DNA of 64,000 bases. Origin: Rhipidocladum racemiflorum. Its lineage: Eukaryota; Streptophyta; Magnoliopsida; Poales; Poaceae. The notes under the pieces were generated by a model. That model did no database searches. It worked only from the letters and a program-made list of their open reading frames with translations, and was not told the DNA's origin. The first letter of the stretch is position 1. Each line of letters begins with the position of its first letter. The position numbers were made by a program, and so were the translations under genes. The stretch is from NCBI GenBank assembly GCA_036346355.1, contig CM070570.1:45585592-45649591 (forward strand), read 5' to 3'. This document shows, one piece after another, positions 1 through 12,425 of the stretch.

Positions 1-1606
1 GAAGTGCCTGGGATGGATTCGAAGGAGAAGTATTGACTCAGGATCCAACTCAAGACCAAGAACAAGTACTTTTTGAAGGCAAGTTGTGCTTTGACCATGT
101 TGATCCTATTTCGAAATCTATTTTGATTTAAACTATTGCATGCTAGTTCAATTAGAAAAATACTTGGTTTAAACATGGGGGTTAGATAAGTACCAATTTC
201 TTTGTATGACACCTTGATTATTTAAGTATGTGCCATGACCCTTGTCACCCTAGTTGTGGATTACTAGTTGGACATTATTAAATTGCCAACACTGGTTTAG
301 ACCATCGTAGTATCCGCTTAGACACGCTACGTGCTCATAACATGATTTTGGATAATCAAATGTTAATATTGGCCTAATGATATATTGAACCTGTTTTGGA
401 AAAGTATCATGTGATGTTGATGGCACGTGGTGCATGGTAATCAAGCGGGGTTTGATAAACGATTTCGGCCAGGGGCATGTGGCAAGAGTAATCAGGTGGG
501 CGATTGTGGCATTGGGAGTGTTGTTTTGGTTCTTGGGTAGTCTTGCCCTGGTCACCCTAAGGACTTAACCTTGCAAGCCTTTGAACTGGTCTAACGTGCA
601 ACCACATGTCCGTAATGGGACGGACCTAGTTGACTAAGTTGCTAATAACGCACTGTGGGACCTCGGGAGGTCAACTACACCCTTTGTGTAAGTTATGCGG
701 GGAGGCGTCTGGGTGAGGCCAGGTACCCATCTAACGGTTGATTGGCCTAGACTTCGCCTTAGCGAAGGGAAGGGTTAGTCTTGCGCAATAACGGGAGGAC
801 CACTTGTATTGTTAGAAGTTTAGAAAGACTTTGTTCACGGGAACTCGCCTTTGTGGTGTTTGTTGTATCTTGTGGGTAAAGTGCATAACCTCTGCAGAGT
901 TTAGAATCTATTCGAATAGCCGTGTCCGCGGTATTGGACATCGCTCGGGAATTACAGTCAAGGGTTAGATTTTCTCAAAAATAACTTGGATTTGAAAGGT
1001 TGGGTTGGTTTAATAATGAAGATGATGGAAATGTGGTTTAGGATGGGGAAAATGTTTATTAAACTTCTTGAAAGGTTATTTATGCTTTACTTATTTCTCT
1101 TGCTTTGAATCTACTTATATTACTTGTCAAATCTTTGTTTCTTGCAAATATACCTTGAGCTATTCCTTTGTACCAAGCCATGCATATAGTATATTAGCTT
1201 GCATTACGTGCATGACTTCTTTGAGTACCAAGTACTCACCCTTGCCTCAACACAACATCGGTTGAAGAGGAGACTACGCCCGACTTTGGAGGAGGAACTC
1301 CAAGAGGATCCGTCTACTTAGGAAGCGAGCCCGGTCGATTGCACTGTGGTATCTTTGGATGGCGCCACGAAGTTATTTGATTTTCATTGCTATTATTTCT
1401 CTTTTAATAAGTTTAGCCTGCAATCGTGCATTTGTGACTTGACCATAAGGTCGAGTAACGATTTAGTTATTTAAATAAAGTACTTTGATAGTATCGATTG
1501 GTATGATTGTGATATTTACCGATGTTAAGGCTGTGTGCACTAGCGCGTTCTTGGACTAGTGCTGAATACACGAGAGGGTCGGATTTGCAAATTCGGGGTC
1601 CCGACA
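1..1606 (+). mobile_element. 5' LTR (3' part) of Ty3/gypsy element
   Basis: This is the right-hand 1.6 kb of a ~3.48 kb LTR; the start lies outside the window. It aligns end to end with 15432-17035 (3' LTR of the same element), with the reverse complement of 30037-31655 and, more distantly, with 35750-37428. It ends in CCGACA and is followed by a primer-binding site. Many CAG/CTG sites are scrambled compared with the other copies (see findings). It carries the two short conserved exon-like segments described separately: one ending at 78 before a GC donor, the other at about 1260-1321. Confidence 0.93.
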
Positions 1607-1610
1607 GAGG

Positions 1611-1622
1611 TGGTATCGAGCC
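1611..1622 (+). other. primer-binding site (tRNA-iMet type), damaged
   Basis: TGGTATCGAGCC begins five bases after the LTR end. The usual plant initiator-Met PBS starts TGGTATCAGAGC. The difference is exactly a CAG-to-CG change, the same alteration seen throughout this element. The intact form is present in the nested copia at 9966. Confidence 0.8.
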
Positions 1623-1825
1623 ATACTTGACCGTGAGGCTCAACCCTAAGATAGAATGGTCGTAGTGAGGATAAAATCTATTTTCTAAAGCTAAAAAGTT
1701 GTCAAGATAAGAAATGACATCTCAACTTATCCCCTTCTCTCTTTTCTTGTCTCTTGCTGAAATTTTTTTCTTACCTTGTCACAATTTAAAAATTAGAGTT
1801 CTTACGTAAAGCACTCTTGTGACAG

Positions 1826-2535
1826 ATGGAGGAAGAGTTCAACTACGTTGATCTGGGAGTTGGTCACGCCGCGGAACTTTGGCATATGCTCTGGACTCTC
1901 GGAGATTTTGAGAAGCCCCAATACCAAGTGGAAGTGATCGGACAAGCGGGATTGATCAAGGCTTGTGGCGTGAAGATTGAGGTACTGCTAGGAAAAGGGC
2001 CCAGGCAATCGCCCGATACAACTGACCGCCGGAGATCTACAATGCGAGATGGGTATCCAAGAAGTATCACGACGAGCAATGCGGCACATTACCCGTATTC
2101 ACGCCAGAGAGTTGGAGAGCACGGTGTTCCGTTATCATCCGCACAGCGATAACCTTCTTGACCAAGGCGATTCAGGATGAGGATGCCACGGTTACACAGC
2201 TTGGCACGATTCGTTGTCGCCAGGAGGATGTACTAGATAATACAAGCAAGGAGCTGCTGAAGGCCCGCAAGGAGATCACGGCAGAGAAGAGCAGATGGCG
2301 GGAAGCTCAAGAGTATGTGGCACACCTTCTCACGAAGGATTGACGAGTTGGAGATGACCTTATGCGGACCGGACCCGAGCGATGCTCGAGCTACACGAGC
2401 GAGATCGGAGGAGTCGGATCTCGATGAGGACACCGCTTCTTCGACTACCATAGAGGACACGATTCTTTGGACATGGCGATCGTTACGCCTATGCCACAAA
2501 GACCTGCACTGTGCCGTGGAGGTTTTCGATGAGTG
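1826..2535 (+). pseudogene. pre-gag ORF of the gypsy element (unknown function)
   Basis: A broken ORF between the PBS and gag. Its first part starts MEEEFNYVDLGVGHAAELWH; the next (2158-2343) is rich in charged residues with heptad-like spacing (EELLKARKEITAEK-like), suggesting a coiled coil. The reading frame shifts several times. I do not recognise a catalytic domain. Extra ORFs before gag occur in some plant gypsy families; a structural or gag-associated role would be a guess. Confidence 0.5.
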
Positions 2536-3940
2536 AGCATAGGTTCTATAGTGAGACTCCTTCGCCGAGTCGCGTCATAGAATAAAGAGTCACCCTTAGG
2601 CGTTAGACTCGAGAGTTAGTTCGATTTGGATTTGCTTTGTTTCTTTGAGTGTGCGGTTATGTGTTGCAAGGCCCTTAGGCATTATGGCGACCATACCAAG
2701 TTATTAATAATAAAGTTGGACCTTAAGGTTACACCTTTCGCCCGCATAAGTTCCATATTACTTGTCTATTCTTGTTTCCCTCTCATCTCTAAACCTAGAG
2801 CCAATCGAAGATGGTGAACACCATGAAACTTTGGAAGCAATGGAAGTGGTTCTCGCCAAACAGAAAACCCCAATGATGGAGCACCAGGCACCACCACTGG
2901 ATGTGCAGAATTTGGAGCTTTTCTTGCCCGAGACTCGATTGATGCATGCTATGATGCAACAAATGCAACACGTCCTTTGCTCAGGCCACCGCTAATCAAG
3001 TTAATCGGGGGCCACGCTTGAGAATACAAGGCTATCAGAGTTCATGAGAACTCACCCACCCACTTTCTCTGGGAATGCCAATCCATTGGAGGCCGATGAT
3101 TGGTTAAGATCAATCGAGAGGAAGCTACACATAGCTCAATGCATAGGAAATGAGAAGGTACTCTACGCTTCTCATCGGTTGGAAGGAACATTGGCCAGAA
3201 TGGTGGGAGAATTTACGTGCCACGCAAGAGAACCCTCAAGATATCACTTGGGAAGAGTTCACATTGCATTAAAGCGGTATCACGTGCCTGAAGGAATCAT
3301 GGACCTTAAGAAGGAGGAGTTGAGCATTGAAGCAAGGTAATCGGCCAGTGGCGAGCTACGAACAAGTTCACACGGCTAGCACGCTACGCTTTGAGGATGT
3401 AGCGACAGATAAATCCAGACAGTCTCGTTTTATGAAGGGACTTAACTCAGGATTGCAAGTAGGATTGATCACCCACACCTTCTCAGATTTCCAAGAGTTG
3501 GTGAATAAGGCGCTTATTCTTGAGGACAAGCGTAAGGAACTGGATGAGAACAGGAAGCGCAGGATGCAACAGCAAGGATCACGCCAGGGAACGCGCTGGC
3601 GCTGAGAGTTGCACCAAATCAATTCTTGATTCCAACCACGAGAATGCAACAAGAACACCATCCCCAGCACCAAGACACCGTCAATCGAACTACTGGACCC
3701 GGCCCCGCTAGAAACACTACTCGAGCGATCAACAAGGAACAGTGAGGCAGCTGCTACAATCGCAACGAGCCAGGACACTTTGCCAACAGTTGTCCGAAGA
3801 AGACAGCGAGAGTGACTCGATTCGCTTCAATCTAGGAACCACCCAGCTAGGACGCCAAAGACCAGAGCCACACCCAGGCCGTGGTGAGAGGCCGAGTCAA
3901 CCATGTCACCGCAGATGCACTCTGAGAATGCTACGGACGT
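2536..3940 (+). pseudogene. gag of Ty3/gypsy element (frameshifted)
   Basis: Pieces of a retrotransposon gag (capsid/nucleocapsid) are spread over several frames. 3044-3340 reads PPTFSGNANPLEADDWLR, typical of the start of the plant retrotransposon gag domain. 3327-3605 continues with the conserved RF.KGLNSGL region. About 3747-3798 is a CCHC zinc knuckle (CYN.NEPGHFANSC) whose second cysteine codon reads CGC instead of TGC. The protein would form virus-like particles and bind element RNA. No intact ORF exists here; several breaks coincide with altered CAG/CTG sites. 2536-3043 is spacer. Confidence 0.85.
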
Positions 3941-4073
3941 AAATCTTGGGTAAGTTACTTGTTAACTCGATACACTGTGATTTTGTTTGACTCACGGAGC
4001 TTAGCATTCGTTTGTTTCGCAAGGCTTTGCTACTAGAAATGATTTGAGGATTGCAAGACTTAGATGCATGCTT

Positions 4074-7000
4074 TTAGTTCAAACCCACGGTTCGAACTCC
4101 GAACGAAAGTAGGATGTTCCGGGTGAGAATACTAATAGATGGAATAGAGTTCCTAGCAAACCTTATAATTTTGGAGACCCGGACCTTAGACGTCATATTG
4201 GGAATGGATTGGTTATCCAAGCACAAGGCCGTATTGGATTGTGGACGAAGGACTATCTCGATTGAGAGCAGTGTGGGAAGAAAGTGGAATTTCAAGCCAC
4301 TGCGATTAGAGATGGACAGTTGATGGTTAACAGTACCAAGGCAATCGGCATAGAGGATGTCTCGGTAGTGAATGAGTACCCGGATGTTTTCTGAAGATCT
4401 ACAGTATGCCGCGAGATAGGGACATAGAGTTTGTGATAGAGCTTGTACTGCACAAAGACCGATAGCAAAGAGACCCTATCGGATGTCTACCGAGGAGTTG
4501 GTAGAGATGAAGAAACAACTAGAAGAGTTAATGGAGAAAGGGTTTATCGAGGCCGAGTTAGTCGCCGTGGGGAGCACCGGATTTTGTTTGTCAAGAAAAA
4601 GGACGGAAGTTTCAGGATGTGCATTGACTACCGTGCACTCAATGAAGTCACCGTGAAGAATAAGTATCCGCTACCCAGGATTGATGATTTGTTCGATCGG
4701 TGAGAGGAGCGGAGTTTTCTCCAAGATTGATCCGAGATCGGGATACCATCGATTGAAGATCCGATCGAGAAGATATTACGAAGGCGCATTCTCGTCAAGA
4801 TATGGACATTACGAGTTTACGGTTATGTCCTTTGGTCGATTTAATGCGCCCGACTTACTTCATGAATATGATGAATAAGGTGTTCATGGAATATTTGGAC
4901 AAGTTTGTCGTCGTGTTCATAGACGATATCCTAATCTACTCCAAGGCAGAGAGTGAACATGCCGAACACTTAAGGCGAGTTTTGGAAAAGCCGAGGAACA
5001 ACAACTTTTCGCCAAGTTCGACAAGTGTGATTTTTGGAAGGACAAGGTGGAGTTTCTTGGACATGTAATGACCGCATGAAGGAGTCGCCGTAGATCCAAG
5101 CAAAGTAGAAGGCGTGTTACATTGGGAGCGGTAGAAGGCGTGACCAGTTCGGAGTTTCCTTGGAATGGCAGGATACTACCGCCGTTTCATCGAAGGCTTC
5201 TCGACAATTGCGAAACCTCTTACGCAATTCTTGAAGAAGGAAAAGAAGTTTGCATGGACGCTTGAGAATGTGAGAAAGGATTTCAGAGTGAAGAAGCGAT
5301 TGACATCACCGGTGTTAGTTCTACAGGATGTTGCTCAAAGCTTCGATATTTATTGTGACGCATCGCGCCAAGGACTTGGATGTGTCTTGTCGATGAGGAT
5401 GGAAAGGTCGCCGCTTATGCATCAAGGCGATTGAGGCCGCATGAGGAAAATTATCCGACACATGACTTAGAGTTAGGCTGCCGTAGTGCATGCTTTGAAG
5501 ATATGGCGTTACTATCGATTGGAAAGCAGATGTGAAGTGTATACGGATCATAAGAGCCTTAAGTACATATTCACCCGATCGGATCTGAATATGAGGCGAG
5601 AGGAGATGGTTAGAATTGATCAAAGACTATAATGTTGGAATCTATTACCATCCGGGAAGGCCAACGTAGTAGCCGATGCTCTGAGTCGGAAAAGCCATCA
5701 CCGTGAGTACGTTGCTAGCCACAAGTCGAGGATGAGTTATGTGAGGACTTTCGAAAATGAAGATTGAGGTTGTACCTAGCGGATTCTTGGCCACATTGGA
5801 AGTAAAGCCTACCTTAGAGGATCAGATCCGAGAAGGGCGGAAGGATGATGACAAGATCCGCAGGATTAAGTTCATCAAGGAGGAAGGCAAGGCGAGAGGA
5901 CTTCAAGTTCGATGAGCAAGGCACGTTGTGGATGAAGGATCGCATTTGTGTGCCTAACAAGAAGGAGTTAAAGCAAGCGATTACGGAAGAAGCCCATGAC
6001 TCAAGTACTCAATTCATCCTCGAAGCGCCAAGATGTATCAGGATCGAAGGAGAGATTACGGTGGCCGAGTATGAAGCGTGAAGTCGCCGAGCATGTTGCA
6101 TTGTGCGACGTATGCCAGAGAAGTCAAGGCAATGCATCGAGAGACCGCAGGATTGCTACAACCGTGAAAATACGAGTGGAAGTGGGAGGAAATCGGAATG
6201 GATTTCATTACGGTTTGCCGAAGACTCAAGGAGGTTATGACTCCATATGGGTTATAGTGGATCGCTTGACTAAAGTAGCCCATTTTATCCCGTGAAGACC
6301 ACTTACTCGGGAGATAAATTAGCGTAATTGTACATGATCGATTGTCTGTTTGCACGGAGTGCCAAAGAGGATTGTATCAGACGAAGGTACCCAATTTACC
6401 TCAAGGTTACGGAATAAGTTGCATGAAGCCATGGGAACCCGTTTGAACTTGATCTGACTTATCATCCACAGACGGATGGATGAGGCCAGAAAGAGTCAAC
6501 CAGATTCGGAGGATATGTTGAGAGCTTGTGCATTAGCTTATGCTACTTCTTGGGATAAGAGTTTACCGTATGCCGAGTTCGATTACAACAATAGTTATCG
6601 AGGCTAGTTCTGAGATGTCACCTTTTGAGGCCTTTGTATGGTCGACCTGTCGGACGCCATTGAATTGGAATGAGGCCGTGGCGAGCGCCGTGTCTTTGGG
6701 CCTGATATTCTTCAAGAGGTGAAGAAGCGGTCGCTATGATTAGGGAAAGGTTGAAGATAGCCCAATCTCGATGTAAGAGTTATCTTGACAATCGTCGCCG
6801 AGACTTGAGTTTTGAACGAGAAGACTTTGTTTACCTCGAGTTACGCCTCTCGGGAGTTAAGAGGTTCCATGCCAAAGGGAAACTCGCACCCTGCTATGTT
6901 GGACCATTTAAGATTTTGAGTCGCAGAGGCAAAGTTGCTTACGGTGGAGTTGCCACGATCGTTGGCGAGGAGTGCATGATGTATTCCATGTGTCCCAGAT

Positions 7001-7240
7001 TAAAGAAGTGTCTCCGAGTTCACGAGGAGCAGGCCGCTAGAGTCAATTGAGTTGCAAGAGGATTTGACTTATAAGGAGCATCCCGTGAGGATTCTAGACA
7101 CAATGGATCGAGAAACTAGAAACAAGTCAACCCGTTTCAGAGAGTTCGATGGAGCAACCATGAAGAAAGCGAAGCGACTTGGGAGCGCCTTGAAGAGGAT
7201 TTGAAGAAAGAGTTTCCAAACCTATTCTGTAGTGAGCCAC
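4074..7240 (+). pseudogene. pol of Ty3/gypsy element, Tekay/Del-like (frameshifted)
   Basis: The order is protease, reverse transcriptase, RNase H, integrase, chromodomain-like tail, which is the Ty3/gypsy order. The protease end shows VILGMDWLSKHKAVLD (4114-4323). RT shows FRMCIDYRALNEVT (about 4610) and the catalytic FIDDILIYSK (about 4915). RNase H shows FDIYCDASRQGLGCVL (about 5340). Integrase zinc-finger and core pieces run 5996-6295 (VAEHVALCDVCQRSQG; WVIVDRLTKVAHFIP). The C-terminal part (6736-7240) has FHAKGKLAPCYVGPFKIL and a tail resembling the chromodomain of Tekay/Del elements. Numerous frameshifts make it non-functional as written; many fall at CAG/CTG. Confidence 0.93.
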
Positions 7241-7263
7241 GAATCTCGGGACGAGATTCTATT

Positions 7264-7274
7264 AAGGGGAGGTT
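7264..7274 (+). other. polypurine tract of gypsy element
   Basis: AAGGGGAGG plus two T lies immediately before the TGTAACACCCC start of the 3' LTR. It would serve as the second-strand primer in reverse transcription. Confidence 0.8.
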
Positions 7275-8837
7275 TGTAACACCCCAAAATTTTGCTTTTA
7301 TTGAATTCATGTGTGATTTGGCACTTTGGTGAATTTTGGAATTTTCTGGAATTTATTTGGATTTATTTGGAATTTATTTGAATTTATTCCATTTTGAAAT
7401 AATTAAAGAATTTAATATTGCAAATAAAATTTTGTTGGAAATATTTTATTTGAGTCCCAAATACCCTAAAATATTTTCGAATTTTTCCGGAATTTTTCGA
7501 GTATTTTGCTATTTTTAATGAATTAATTGAATTTAGGGAATTATTTTAAATATTAAATCGCTGGAAAATCAAACCGAAAGTCGATTCTTGTTCATCCGGC
7601 CGAACCGAGTCGGACTCGAGTTCGAGTCCGACCCGAGCCACATGACTCGACCAAACCAACTCCAAAACCTAATCGATCCCAACCGTTGGATCAAGATCCA
7701 GCGGCCAGGATCATCCCGCATCGGCGGTCGAATCCGGCCGGATCCGATCGCGTCCACACGATCGTGGCCGTTGATCGTGCCACGTGGACGGTGAGCGTCA
7801 TCGTCCCCGCCGAGTCCGGCCGGACTCCTCCGCCGCTTGTCGCCGTAGTGTAGGATTAGGGTTCCGTCCGTGCGCATGCCGAGGGTATTTAAGTCTGGGA
7901 GGTACCAGAGGACCGCCGTGATCCCGCGCCCTCTCTGCTCTACTTCACCGAGCCTTAGTCGCCGTAGATTCGCGGAATCGCTCGCCGAGCTCTGACACCT
8001 CTCATTGCGGTTTTGCTTGATTCGCGCCGTCAGCGTCCCTCGCCATTGACCCCGGATCAGGAACCCGGCCAGGCGCCGAAGAGACCCTTCACCTCGCCGA
8101 GCACGCCCCAAACGCCGTTCGTGTGGTCGCCGAGTCCTCGGCCAGCGGCAGCCACAACCTCGCCGTGAAGCCATCGCCGGCCGAGCTCCACCAACCGTCC
8201 GATCAAGATCCAAGGGCTCGAGATCACGCCACGTCACCCTCGGTGAGTTCCCGTTGAGAATCCTAGATCTAATCTCAACCGTTGGATCTAGATCCAACGG
8301 CTTAGGTCGTGCCACGTGGCGGGAAGCGCACCAGGCTAGATTGGATGCGGGCCGTTAGATCAAGATCCAACGGCCCAGATCAACCGTGCGCCCAAGCACT
8401 TGAGGCCCAAATCAATCCTAGCCGTCGATTTTCAAACCAGCGGCCACGATCGTGCCACGTGTCCAGGGAGCCGAACCGCCGCGCCACGCGGCGTGCGCGT
8501 GGGCCATCGACACGCGGGCCCGCGTGTCGGATCGCGCGTGGCGTCACCCATGACGTCATCGGATGGACCCACTTGTCAGCGCTGTGGGCTGAGCCCCGCT
8601 GACGTCAGCAATGACGTCACCCGAGTGGGCCCACATGTCAGCGACACGTGGAGTCGTGGACCGAGTCCACGGTGGACCCGAGCCGAGCGTGGACTACGTC
8701 CATGGACCGGTGACGTCGCCAGACCAATCCAAAGGTCTTTGCCACGTGTCCATGATGACGCAATAATTAATTTCCGAAAAAGAAAATGATTTATTAATTC
8801 GAAATAATGATTTCAGATTTTGTTTCAAACTTCAAAC
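7275..8837 (+). mobile_element. 3' LTR of gypsy element, left segment
   Basis: Starts TGTAACACCCC, AT-rich for ~300 bp, then GC-rich, with a TATA-like box near 7888 (GGTATTTAAG). Homologous to the reverse complement of 31860-33516. Interrupted at 8837 by the copia element with TSD CAAAC and resumes at 15111. A good splice-donor-like site (TCG|GTGAG) lies at 8242/8243 and is conserved in the inverted copy at about 32519. Confidence 0.93.
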
Positions 8838-9963
8838 TGAAGGATCGTTATTTTTGATCCAGTTGATTTTGATGATGAGTATTTGAAAAAGATTTGAAAC
8901 CAGTTTGATATTTCGACAAGATTTATTTTTTGGTTTCTTTATTTGAAAAGATCTAAAATTAGTTTGATTATTTGAAAAGCTTTTTGATTTTTGCAAAGGT
9001 TTTTGTTCGTGTTTTGAAATCGTGTTCTTAGAATATTTAATGCAATGCACTCCTGTGAGTGGTTGCATGGTTTAATGTGAGTCAAGTCGCGGACTTGTGC
9101 TCGGAATCGTTTTGTGGTTTGTTCATGTGCAGGTATTGCTCGAGGGTGAATGTGGTCGATGACGGGGTGGAACTAGGTTCATGGAGGAACCGAGGTTCGG
9201 GACTAGGTTCGAGAGGAACCGAGGTCTTGGTGGTCAAGGATGTCATGCGGGGACGTTCGGGCTAAGAGAATGGTGCACATGAAGAATGGTTAGTCACGTG
9301 AGAATGGCATGAGGTCATTCGCGTGCAAAGTGTTAGTCACGTGAGTATGGTAGGGTTGCCATACGCGTGCAAGAGTTGTACTCGGCCAGGTTGGGCCAAG
9401 TGGAGTTGTGTTGAATACATGCTCTTTCTAGGATTAGGAGTGGGAATCCTTTTAGGATTAGGAATCCTTCTAGGATTAGGACTCCTTCTAGGATTAGGTG
9501 TGTTTGCCTTCTTTAAATAGAGGGGTTGCCTCCTGTTGAAGGCAATCAAGCTTTGAGCAAGCTTTAAGGTTGTACTCTTTTGTTTGGAGTATTTTAGACA
9601 AAAGAAAGGAGAAATAAAGATCAAGTTCATCAAATCTTTCGGCGAGCTACAATTCTAGTTAGATTTATTCTCGCCATCTTCTGGAACAGTAAGCTTGCGA
9701 AGGTCATAACTTTTGATCCGTAAGTCCGATTGAGCTGATTCTTTTTGGATTTGATTCATATTGGAATCTAGTTTCTTTCAGATCGTTTCGACGGTTGGAT
9801 CTCCGGGAATTCTTGTTTTTCCAAATCTCTGTCATTCTGTTTTTGTCGAAAACGAGGCAATTATTTGGTTCTATTTTGGGGTAAACTTTTAATAGATCAA
9901 GAATTTGGTTTTAGCTTCCGCACAATCATTCACCCCCCTCTGATTGCTATATTCGGTCCTACA
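8838..9963 (+). repeat. 5' LTR of nested copia
   Basis: Begins TGAAGGATCG and ends CGGTCCTACA. A TATA-like box lies at about 9514 (TTTAAATAGAGG). Just upstream, at 9424-9501, is an ~18-bp tandem repeat (CCTTCTAGGATTAGGA) in about four copies. The long ORFs read through it are only a by-product of the repeat. Confidence 0.95.
9424..9501 (+). repeat. 18-bp tandem repeat in copia LTR promoter
   Basis: Units at about 9425, 9448, 9466 and 9484 with a CTAGGATTAGG core, directly upstream of the TATA-like box. The same array recurs in the 3' LTR at 14560-14637. Confidence 0.85.
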
Positions 9964-9965
9964 AG

Positions 9966-9977
9966 TGGTATCAGAGC
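9966..9977 (+). other. primer-binding site of nested copia
   Basis: TGGTATCAGAGC, complementary to initiator-Met tRNA, two bases after the LTR end. Confidence 0.93.
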
Positions 9978-10024
9978 AAGGCTCTACTAATCCATCTTAA
10001 CAGGTGATTAGTAAACGGTAAGTT

Positions 10025-10957
10025 ATGGCAACAGAGAAATACTCGAACAAACCGCCAATCTTCGATGGCACAGACTTCCCCAACGGCGGATCAGGATGAT
10101 TGCATATCTTCAAGCTCAAGGTAACGCGATTTGGCGCAAGGTAAAAATTTAAATGCGAGCTTCCTTCTAATGATGATATTGATAAAATCGAGTTTGAAAA
10201 AGATGTTGAAAACAATAATAGAGCTAGAAACATATTGCTTCAAGGACTTGCTAGAAAAGAATTCGATAGAGTCTGTCATTTACTCACTGCTCATGAAATT
10301 TGGAAATCTCTTCAAGATTATCATGAGGGTACTGACTCTGTAAAAGAAGCTAGGCAAGATCAATTTAAAAAGGAATATACTAGATTTGAAATGAACTCTG
10401 GAGAATCTCTAGATGATTGTTTTGCTCGCTTTAATGAGAATCTTAAACAATCTTAGAGCTGTAGATGTAAAGTACACTGACTCTGAAAATGCTAGACATT
10501 TCCTATCATCTCTTGATCTTAAAATCTGGCAAATGAAAGTGACTGCTTTTAGGGAAGCTCACAAGATGAGTGAAATGACTTTGGATAAACTTTATTCTAG
10601 TCTCAAGACTTTTGAAATAGACATTGTTTCAAGAACTTCCAATGATAACTCTATGGCTCTTAATGCTAATTCTTCATATGATAATGCTACTAGTTCTTCA
10701 TCATCATATTCCATTACTGCCTTGAGTGCTCTTAGTGATGAACAGCTAGATCAAATACCAGAAGATACACTTGCTCTTCTTTCCAAGCGTGTCAATGCAG
10801 CGTACATGAGATCAAGGGAGAGAAGAGGAGCCTCCATCCACTGCTACAACTGCGGCAAGGCAGGGCACATCCGTGCTAACTGTTTCAAGAACAAAGATAG
10901 AGAGGAGAAGGAGCAAAGCAACTCCTCCAAGTCCTTCCACCAGAGAGAGCACGGATA
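10025..10957 (+). pseudogene. gag of nested copia (frameshifted)
   Basis: ATG at 10025 opens MATEKYSNKPPIFDGT-like sequence, the usual start of copia gag of the UBN2 type. The frame breaks near 10090 and 10455. A CCHC zinc knuckle CYNCGKAGHIRANC lies at 10842-10883 and the ORF ends at 10956. Gag would package element RNA. Two or three indels disrupt it. Confidence 0.9.
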
Positions 10958-12425
10958 AAAATAAACAACGAACAAAGAAGATGCTCAACAAAGTCTTCGA
11001 GGCAATTGGTCGCTTAGACTTAGCGACATTGATGACTCAGCGAAGATGAGAAGGAAGCGAAGCAAACGGCTGAATGAGAAGGATCTCACCGGACTATGCT
11101 TCATGGCAAAGGAACACTAGTGATTCTAGTAACAACGACGACACCTCCAGCGACGGTGATGAGGTAATGCCTTCGTATGATGAGCTTTGTGAAGTTTTAG
11201 TCATATTGAGAAAATCTTTAAGAAAATCTTCACTCAAAAATAAAAGCTTAGAAAAGATCTATCCATGCTAAAATCTGAAAACTTTGATCTTAGAAATTCA
11301 AATTACTGAAAATATTTGCGATACTTGCTTAGATCTCAAATTTGAAATTAAGTCACTAAAAGAGGAACATGTGATTAAACTAGAACAAGTTTATGCCGAA
11401 CAATTGAAAAATGAAAAACTTGTGAAAAATATTGGTTGCTCTCGATAGTTTACATGATCAAATTGCTTGCTCTAAATGTTCAATTCTTGAGTTGAAATTA
11501 AAAGATGCAAATTGTAGAGTTACACAATTAACAAATGACATGTTCACTCATGAAATTAACTCGTGTTCAAATTGCCGTAAGCATGTAAAGCTAAAATTGA
11601 CACTCCTTGTGATAATTGTTTAACTCTTGCTAAGAAAGTTGATTACTTGCAAAATTCTTTGGAACGTTTCATCGATGGCAAGAAAAACCTAAACATGATT
11701 TTGGATCAATCAAAAGTCAAGACTCGAGAACAAAGGTTTAGGTTTTGATTCTTATGCTCATCATAAATCACATGCTCCCACTGTTGTCAAAACACTTGGA
11801 AGTGGAAAATTTGAAATTGTCAATGAGCCTAAGAAAAATGTCTTTAAATCTGGTGGTCTTTTATCTTCTACTATGATGAATGCAAAATGTGCTTCTACTT
11901 GTTAAAGCAAAACATCATGTTAAGTACACTTGCACTCATTGTGGTAGAGATGGACATCTAGTAAACTTTTGCTTTAGACTAGCTAAACAACAAAAGAGAG
12001 AAAGGTTTAATGCTAGGTCTAATTTCAGACAGCACGCTTTCATTTCTCATTATGTGCCTAGGGTGATGCAAATACCTCTTGTTGCTAAGAACACGAGAAA
12101 AGACAAATCTTCTTTTATGCATAAGAATGCTCGTGTTGTGCCAAGCTGTTGTGCGTCGTGTGTCTCGATCTTGGATTCCTAAACATCTTATTTCTAACCC
12201 GATGCAGAGACATCGACACTTTCTCGCTTCTATGTAGGCTTCTCACGAGGAAGGAGAACATATGGCTAGTGGATTCCGGATGCTCACGCCACATGTCCGA
12301 TGATAAGAATTGGTTCTCATCCTTCACTTGTGCATCTCGTGCTAAAAGTGTTATTTTACAATATGCTTCCTCCACTTCTGTTTTCGCAAAAGGAACTAGT
12401 CCAAATAGTGCAGTGCAGTGCATAT
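10958..12425 (+). pseudogene. gag-pol linker, second zinc knuckle and protease of nested copia
   Basis: Lysine/asparagine-rich linker with several stops (10958-11880), then a second knuckle-like motif CTHCGRDGHLVNFC (11931-11972) and an aspartic protease start WLVDSGCSRHMSDDKNWF (about 12260-12315; D-S-G catalytic triad present). The two-knuckle layout fits SIRE/Maximus elements. Integrase and almost all of RT that should follow are missing. Confidence 0.82.

Noticed and set aside
7569..8315. 248-codon minus-strand ORF in the gypsy LTR
   Set aside because: Arg/Pro-rich shadow of GC-rich LTR sequence with repeated GATCCAACGG motifs; no domain, and not kept in the other LTR copies.
9323..9520. 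ORF with LGLGILLGLG repeats (also 14459-14656)
   Set aside because: Translation of the 18-bp minisatellite; present only because the unit length is a multiple of three.
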